64,000 nt of DNA from NCBI GenBank assembly GCA_037074615.1, contig CM073549.1, positions 3,539,001 to 3,603,000 on the forward strand, read 5' to 3'. Positions within the stretch are counted from its first letter, which is position 1. Every line of letters starts with the position of its first letter. This document shows positions 57,268 to 64,000 of the stretch, one piece after another. The notes under the pieces were generated by a model that saw only the letters and a program-made list of their open reading frames with translations, had not been told where the DNA came from and did not search any database. The stretch comes from Leucaena leucocephala (lineage: Eukaryota; Streptophyta; Magnoliopsida; Fabales; Fabaceae). The position numbers and the translations under genes are program-made.

Positions 57268-57584
57268 TAAAGGGTAAAGTAGCATCTAATATTCTAATCG
57301 TATTTCTCATGTACGATCAGTATCATAATCTTATTTGTGGTATAATTTTAACCAAAATCTTTTTAATTTGGTGTAATTTCACTTACAATTTTTTTAATTT
57401 GGTATAATTTTACTCGTAATCTTATTTCTCAAGTATTAAGAATTGTACTAAATTAAAAATATTATAGGTAAAATTGTACCAAATTAAAAAGATTATAGAT
57501 GAAATTGTACTACAAATAAGATTGGGATACTAGTCGTATATAAGAAATAAGATTAGGATATTAGATGTTATTTTACCCTTTATA
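57268..57584. mobile_element. MITE with long terminal inverted repeats
   Basis: The left arm TAAAGGGTAAAGTAGCATCT and the complement of the right arm TAAAGGGTAAAATAACATCT stay alignable for about 130 bp (both contain ATCTTATTTGT and CTTTTTAATTTGGT). A related fragment of the left arm lies just upstream at about 57220-57267. The centre is AT-rich and non-coding. Confidence 0.7.
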
Positions 57585-58129
57585 TTTATGCATGGCCGTT
57601 TTAAACTTGCAGTCCCAAGATGAATTTACTTACCGAATGATTATACGGCCCCTCATTTTTTATGAGTAATCTACAATGCAATAGCAAGAAGATTTTCACA
57701 GATAACAACTTTGAGTTTGATTGAAATCAACAATTCTCCACAAAGTCAAGCAATTACAAGATTATATACTTAATAAATTTTCAACTATAAGTAAACAGTC
57801 AAGCTTGTGAAGGAACCTTTTAAGAATGAATTTGAGCCAAAGTTTCACAACCATCAAGTTATATGTCTCCTTAATAAATTTGAAAAATCCTAATATAAGA
57901 TGTGACATAAATAAATCAAATGATTAAACAATTATATGAACTTCCCATACGACAAATTTTGTCTTTTAAAAAAAATAATATTCATAATTGACATTGATAG
58001 GAGCTATATGGCCCATTACTCACAATCTTCGAATAATAATTATATGTCTTAGGCCCATTTAACTATTTTGACCGAGCCTACATTTCTCGTCTAAACGCAG
58101 CGTTTAATTGAGTTGGCTTAATTCGCACG
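57585..58129. other. AT-rich spacer upstream of the recycling-factor gene
   Basis: No coding region was recognised. The promoter of the next gene probably lies near its right end. Confidence 0.45.
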
Positions 58130-58804
58130 AGTGCACAACCCCGAGACCAGACCCTCAGTAGTCGCACGACACATACTCGATTTCCTCCGCGGCCGCCGGC
58201 GGCGACAGGTCGGCAGCAACATCACAGTAAGAGATTTTTATCCTTTTCTTCTCTTGATTCAATCTTTACTGTGCGATGCTTTCCTTCATATGGGCTGCTC
58301 TCAAGAAGGGACAATTACTATCTTGCAAAGTCTACGTAGGAGATTGATTCCTTGGAAATTTTAGCTCTTACTAAACCTAATATTGATTCCAATGTGTCGG
58401 ATATAATGTGTACATTTTTTGTTTATTTTTTTCTGGACTTGGTCGGCATTTCGCATATTCCTGGTCAAGTAGGGTGAATTAAAGGTGCTTGTTGGTTTAA
58501 CTTACAATGAGGATATGTCATGCCACTTTGAAAGCTCAGAATATGAAATGTTGATTTGTTCGCTGCGTTAGCTTTTATTTCTGGTTGAACACACTGTAGG
58601 AAAACTCGTTACTTTTTGGGCGGAGAAAAACAAGTTACAAGATGCGAACATTAATTTTGGGATTTTATTGACAAATTCTTTTCATTTATAAGAAATTTGC
58701 TGTCGGAATATTTGAATAGCTTCATTTATTCGTGCAGAATAAACCTTGCGAATTGAAGAACTAAAGTTGTCAAGAGTAGGGAGAACGAAGAACAAAGAAG
58801 AGTG
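58130..58804 (+). promoter_or_regulatory. 5' UTR exon and intron of the ribosome recycling factor gene
   Basis: A GC-rich block at 58130-58226 (CTCCGCGGCCGCCGGCGGCG) ends at a donor-like CA|GTAAGAG. An acceptor-like TTCGTGCAG lies at 58737, followed by 67 bases of purine-rich leader to the ATG. The open frame starting at 58131 runs through this donor and is probably not translated. Confidence 0.45.
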
Positions 58805-60976
58805 ATGTCTACCTTCATTAGGCGTGCGTTCTCCCACAGAAACCTTCTTCTCCTTCGGAACTCTGGCCTCTATGGTCATGATCTCTCATTCACTATCAAA
58901 AATCCTATCAACATATGTAACTCTAACATTGAGAGGGTATTCAGTCTCCCAGCTGCTAATTTTATCATAGAAAGTCGCAGAGGCTTTGCCAAAGGACGAA
59001 AGCCAAGTATGCCTTTCTGTCTCTTCTCCAACATGAACATCTAGAAAGACCATTCCTTCTCCAGTCCTGTTAATCTCAGGATCTATTTATGTGTTAATTA
59101 TCTGATTTATATAATTTAGAGGATGGAGCCGGTGTTGGTACAATAGAAGTTCCTCCAGATGTTGGGCCTACTATTAAGGCAAACGCTATTTCACAGATGG
59201 AGGCAGCAATGGCTGCATTATCAACAGAACTAAACAAACTACGCACAGGAAGGGCATCTCCAGGTATATTTTAGGGCATCATTATTGTGAAACTTCACTT
59301 TTTGTTTCGGTGATTGTTAATTATCAACTTCTACATGCATGATGATATGCTTCTACAGGAATGCTTGACCATATTATTGTAGAAACCGGAGGGGTAAAGA
59401 TGCCTTTAAATAGAATTGCTGTTGTTTCAGTCATAGATCCAAAGACCTTATCTGTAAATCCATATGATCTACAGGTACTCTCCTGAAATAGACATACATA
59501 CGTCTATCTCTGTGCTAATTATTGTCTGAACCGGTTCTTATTCTAGCTTTACCTCTAGCAATGTGGATCTTATTCAAAGTTTAATTGCTTAAACTTGTCT
59601 TCTTTATCATGGACTTGGAGACCACAAAATTGATTATATAGTTTTATAAAATTTCCATTTACTTAAGGAATACATTTATTTTCACTTGTAGTCCGCAGCC
59701 ATTGGAGATCAAGTTTATGTTTTTGTTGAGATTTAATTGCTAAACTAGTATGACAGTTGAATCCCAATCTCTTCTACAGACACTTAAACAATTAGAGAAT
59801 GCCATTGTTTCCTCTCCATTGGGGTTAAATCCTAAAGTGGATGGTGAAAGATTGATAGCTGTTATTCCACCGTAAGTTCTGAATCTATATGTTCTCGCTG
59901 ATGTCTGTCTGAATGAAGTCCATTGGATATTTTGGCTACTAAAGAACTATTAGGATATTTGCTCATTGTAACTAACTAATTTACTTCACCATGTAACGAT
60001 CAGATTGACCAAAGAGCATATGCAGGTAAACTAATAATACCTGTTCAATTTATATGTGGTTTCAACTTTTTCCGCTTCAGCCAGAATTTAGGGCTCACAC
60101 ACATAATTGCTGCTATATCTCTGTGTTGAGAATTTATTCAGGCTATCAATAAGTTGGTCACCAAGTCATGTGAAGATGCCCGGCAAAGTGTTAGAAGGGC
60201 CCGACAAAAGGTATGGTGGAAATCCATTCCATTTCCTTGATCTGTATGTATATGTTGAGAATAAGTGGCATAAACAACTATATCTTCGCAATAAAACATC
60301 TAAAGAACGACGCCCCTCTAAACTTCACAGTACCTAGACATGGGTAGATGACTGTACTTGTCTATGGGTTGGGCTGGCCAACAGATTTGGTCTCCATGTG
60401 GCTTTGTGAGGCTTAATTCAGATTGGCGCAGGTAGCTCAGGCCTTCATCTTATGTCATGCTTAGTAAAGTTGAAAAATAAACTGAAAATTTTGTCTGAGT
60501 TTCTAGTGTCGACAGATTTATGTAATAAATTGTTAATGCTTGATTTTCACTTTAAGTTGTAAATGTCTATTATAGGAAATATTTGGCTTTAAGTTGTTAG
60601 AACAGAGGAAGTCTTCATAATTTCTTAAAATTAGATCGCCAGGCCGGGGTCCAAAGGGTTACAATGGATGCCCCCCTTACCATATATATGCAGTGGAGCT
60701 GTACCATAATTTACTGCAAATTGTGTCTAAGAATGTTATTCTACAGGCAATGGATGCAATCAAAAAGCTGTATTCAAGTCTCCCCAAGGATGACATAAAA
60801 AGATTGGAGAAAGAAGTAAGTTACAAGCCTATTCCGGGTGAGTGGCCGACAAGATTGCATAGCTTCGATTCTCTGATACATTTTCCTTCCAACAGGTTGA
60901 TGAATTGACCAAAAAATTTATCAAAAATGCGGAAGATGCATGCAAGGCAAAGGAGAAAGAAATCAGTCAAGGTTGA
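58805..60976 (+). CDS. RRF: Ribosome recycling factor, mitochondrial type, eight exons
   Basis: Proposed exons are 58805-59006, 59120-59263, 59359-59474, 59780-59871, 60004-60025, 60142-60210, 60747-60815 and 60896-60976. They join in phase to 264 residues. The N-terminal about 65 residues are rich in Arg and Ser (MSTFIRRAFSHRNLLLLRNS), typical of a mitochondrial presequence. The rest is the RRF domain: AISQMEAAMAALSTELNKLR, TGRASPGMLDHI, then NPYDLQTLKQLENAI and SPLGLNPKVDGERL, IPPLTKEH, and the basic helix EDARQSVRRARQKAMD. RRF splits the post-termination ribosome with the translocase EF-G. Exon 5 is only 22 bp. Mitochondrial rather than plastid targeting is inferred from the presequence. 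Confidence 0.93.
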
Positions 60977-62061
60977 GCACTACTGGTTTTCTGAATTTTT
61001 GTGGAGGATTCGGCATTTCCCTTCGCCTCTCATTTGCTAGGGCCTGGGATATATCTGACCATATTTAAGTGTTGTTATTTCATTAGCCTTGTGATAGAAG
61101 ATACCTTCCACCAGTTTGATCTTTGATAGGATCTCTTACCGTCAAGAAAATAACTGCATATTAGTGCATTAGGAGAAAAACTTAAAAGAAAAAAGACGAG
61201 TGTGTGATGACTAGAGAGGGAGAGTGAGCCACACATATAATCACACTATTTTGTGTTCTTCCTCTCTGAATGCATTACCGCATATAACTACAGGGAATTC
61301 AAATTTGTTGATTTTGTTGCCAGTGAAGGAAAGAAAAATGAGGGTTAGAGATTTTGCATTGACACTTCCTTCTTTTGTTGCGGTTATTTTTTATATTGTT
61401 TTAATTATGGTAGGCCCCCTTGCTTAGTCCAAAACCACATAAGATTCTATTCGCTTCCTATGTTTTGAAATAATAGTCACTTTGATATTTTCCTTTTCTT
61501 TTCAAACAATTATGAACTATCACTTTAGAATTTTAATAAAACGTTAATAATCTTTTTATCATTTTCCCTTTTATAGTGAAAAATAATAAATTAATGAAAA
61601 GTAGGAGTAAAATGTTGAAACGTAATAAATAAGGGCATTTTAATAAAATATTATTGTATTTTGTTACTCCCCTTGTTTCATATTTTGAAGCATGTTTTGA
61701 AATAATAGTCATTTTAGGATATTTTTTTCCTAAAAACTTTGTTTTTTTTCTTTAAATTTACTCTATTAATATTTTTTTGCCAAATACCCTTTATTAATTA
61801 CAATTGACCCTTTTAACATCTAATCCAATAATTAATTATTAAGATTATCTTAGGTGAAGAAACTTTAAAACAGTCTAGATCGTAAAACACGGATATATTC
61901 GTATGGTGCTTTATAAATTGAAACAGAGAGTGCAATTTAAAATAATTTAAACTTTATTAACTTTCTTAATTCGTACACGTAATTATATTATTCTAAAATA
62001 ATAATTGTTTCAAAATGGCTAAGGAATTGTACTGTTTTTCTTTTTTTATAAAAAAAAATTA
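60977..62061. other. Intergenic DNA with AT-rich repeats, no gene seen
   Basis: It includes the recycling-factor 3' UTR. ACTCCCCTTGTTTCATATTTTG at about 61665 and a related TTTTGAAATAATAGTCA word at 61465 and 61695 look like eroded Stowaway-type MITE sequence. Confidence 0.45.
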
Positions 62062-62280
62062 AAAAAGGGTCAGACTTACTCAGGCGAAATCTCCATTCTT
62101 CTTAAACGATACCAATATTGGATAAAGTGAGCTATCTATTACCCTCAAACGTAAACTTATACACCTAAAAGTTAAGACGTCACAACTAGAACCACAATAA
62201 AATAATATTCTCTAAAAATCAAATACGCTTCAAATAGTAGCATATCTCACTCCTTCACTAGTTAAACTTATACTATGGTA
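62062..62280 (-). mobile_element. SINE-like repeat, second family, copy 2
   Basis: It is homologous to 34510-34755 in the same orientation (GATACCAATATTGG, ATCTATTACCCTCA, AACTTATACACCTA, ATTCTCTAAAAATC). It is more diverged and flanked on the left by an A/T-rich tail. Confidence 0.5.
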
Positions 62281-62766
62281 GAATTGTACTGTTTTTGAAT
62301 TAACATTAGATATGCATGTAACTTTTGTTGTTTTTCTTGGGCCCCGTTCATCTCCTCAAACTCAATAATCTCCACGGCTTTAAATACACTTCAATTACTT
62401 CCCATATGGAAACTCAATGTTACCTAGATCTCATATATGCATGGTTTAATAATCGTAATAGTATTTAATTTTCTGGGATCTCTGGCATTAACTCCATAGA
62501 AGATATGTGATGCATGCATAATAAGAATATCGCTAATGAAGTATAAAAGGCATTCCTTATCTCTCAGCTCAACAAAAAGATCATAATAAATAGAACTTGT
62601 TGGATCAAATAAAACCAGTACATGACAGTCGAGCTTTATGCTATGAAAGTTTGATTGAAACATCATAACTTTTCTCATATGATACAAGCATGCATCATAC
62701 AACACTCGTATGTGTATATATATATATGTGCGTGCATATGATCTCTGATATTTGTCTCTGCCAACT
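62281..62766 (-). other. 3' flank of the kleisin gene
   Basis: It lies directly downstream of the kleisin stop codon and probably contains its 3' UTR. The 144-codon frame here overlaps the last kleisin exon in the wrong frame and is a shadow. Confidence 0.5.
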
Positions 62767-63740
62767 TTAGAAACCGGCCACTCCAAAAGTTTCATCCCAT
62801 TTTGGGAGCTTCCTGATTGAAATATCACCATAAGCATCATGTTGCTTTGCATCCACAAAATCTGTAGTTTTCAAAACCTGCAAAATTGTGATGCACACAT
62901 ATATATATCAATATATATATATAATAAAATCTATATCAATATCTCTATTTACAAGTTATAGATAGTATAATACATTTCTCGAACTCCAAGCAATGCACAA
63001 GTAACATTAATATGGCACAATAATAAGAATGTATATGCTACTACTTAACCAGCTTGTGTTCCAATACCCCTGAAATAACAAAAAGAGTAAATTGCTCTTC
63101 TGGTCCTTGAAACATGTCAATTTTCTCAATTTGGTCCTCCATTTCTGAGGCATTTCATTGTGATCGTACAATGTGGTGTTCATTACCAAAACAATAATCA
63201 TATTAACAAATTGAAATGAGGATTGTATTAGTGACAAAAGTCATTTTAGAGGACTACATAGAGACGACAAGCTCACAGGGGACTGAATCAAGAAAATAGA
63301 TATCTTCCTAAGGATCAAAATATTACTTGGAAAGACTAAATAAGCATACCAATATTTCATAAAATAGCCTTGCACATTCTTTCTTGGTTTTTGAACCAAA
63401 AACCTGCGAGAAGTTAACAACTTCCTCCTCTTTTTGTTCCCTGAGATTCAGAAAACTTCTCTGCAAGTGCATGGCAACCTCCCTGCACATTAGGCATAGA
63501 CAATCAAAATCCAATATCACAAAAAGATACTGAACTAAACTTAATGTATTAACTACAGTCTTACCTAGTTTGTCCAGTCCAAGCACCTGCAGCAAATCAA
63601 GATAACAAGAAACAACGCCGTATTAGGCTTCATAAAAAAAGAATAAATAAATAGAAAAAAGACGTGGAACAAGTTTAAAATGTTGGTTTGTAAGAGTTCT
63701 TACAAGATTGGGAATTCGGTGTTTCAAATGAATATGAATC
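62767..63740 (-). CDS. RAD21/REC8-type cohesin kleisin, 3' end only
   Basis: Four 3'-terminal exons on the minus strand are recognisable: 63740-63704, 63586-63565, 63482-63350 and 62877-62767, in phase, ending in TAA. They encode about 101 residues. The string WTGQTREVAMHLQRSF matches the start of the kleisin C-terminal region (a W-x-x-RTR-x-VA-x-L pattern in RAD21). KKECARLFYEILVLKTTDFV followed by AYGDI is the winged-helix core that binds the SMC1 head. By family knowledge this subunit closes the cohesin ring. An extra tail (ISIRKLPKWDETFGVAGF) suggests a plant REC8/SYN1-like rather than RAD21-like member, but this is tentative. The 5' part lies beyond the window or in diverged exons. Confidence 0.8.
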
Positions 63741-64000
63741 CTGATACAAAAGTATAGAACACATATCTAGATGTTAGCTCATAGCGCTCTCAAGAATATA
63801 GAGAACACAAAAGTGACCAAAATTTTAGTTTCAACCAATAAGTAATCATGTCTAAGATATTGGACAATTATGTCAAAGAGCTAATACAAGTACATTGGTT
63901 CAACATAGCTTATTTAAACATTTAAACAGATCATTTACAGGTTCGTGATATTTTGTTCACTGGCAGAAATTTTGAGGTTTTTCCATGGTAATAACGTTTA
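63741..64000 (-). other. Intron or undetected part of the kleisin gene
   Basis: AT-rich, upstream of the last recognised exon on the minus strand. No further exon could be assigned before the window ends. Confidence 0.4.

Noticed and set aside
62424..62858. 144-codon minus-strand frame
   Set aside because: It overlaps the last kleisin exon in a different frame and then runs through 3' flanking DNA. The kleisin reading has family motifs.
1..64000. CRISPR arrays, operons, bacterial ribosome-binding sites and origins
   Set aside because: None is expected or seen. Intron-containing genes, SINEs, hAT elements and TNLs show this is plant nuclear DNA.

Overview
The window is nuclear DNA from a core eudicot plant. 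It is very AT-rich, its genes have short exons with GT-AG introns, and it carries TIR-NBS-LRR (TNL) resistance genes, a class missing from monocots. The species cannot be named from sequence alone. All calls come from reading the sequence; no search was run.

Layout. From 1 to about 49 kb there is a tandem TNL cluster on the plus strand. Gene A (4924-9582), gene B (28773-32753) and gene C (37597-41558) each reconstruct as an uninterrupted five-exon reading frame. Gene D (45494-47666, with an exon 5 relic at 48086-48930) is broken in its LRR part. TNL relics lie at 20557-23320. Gene F (49344-53662, minus strand) is a fifth, apparently complete TNL facing gene D. Each gene has a separate first exon for a hydrophobic N-terminal segment, then a TIR exon, an NB-ARC exon, a linker/LRR exon, and a last exon with a few LRRs and an unusual C-terminal region. 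That region contains an acidic low-complexity linker in A, C, F and one relic. The upstream 5' leader modules are also duplicated, and there are more leaders than genes.

The most striking object is at 14535-20320. It is a hAT-like DNA transposon bounded by a perfect 8-bp target-site duplication. Inside it lies about 5.1 kb of endogenous pararetrovirus (Caulimoviridae). The viral part holds an open zinc-knuckle/protease/reverse transcriptase/RNase H frame, an intergenic region with a tRNA-Met-type primer-binding site, and an open movement-protein frame. A related hAT copy without viral sequence (1265-2010) sits in the gene A leader and serves as an empty comparison. Other mobile DNA includes a third hAT element, a Mutator-type MITE in a TNL relic, a CACTA end, two SINE-like families (one forming a serial array at 43.6-44.4 kb), and smaller inverted-repeat elements.

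From 54.6 kb to the end the sequence changes to single-copy housekeeping genes: a tRNA m1A58 methyltransferase catalytic subunit (TRM61 type), a mitochondrial ribosome recycling factor, and the 3' end of a RAD21/REC8-type cohesin kleisin on the minus strand. The window therefore spans the edge between a fast-evolving resistance cluster and conserved flanking genes.
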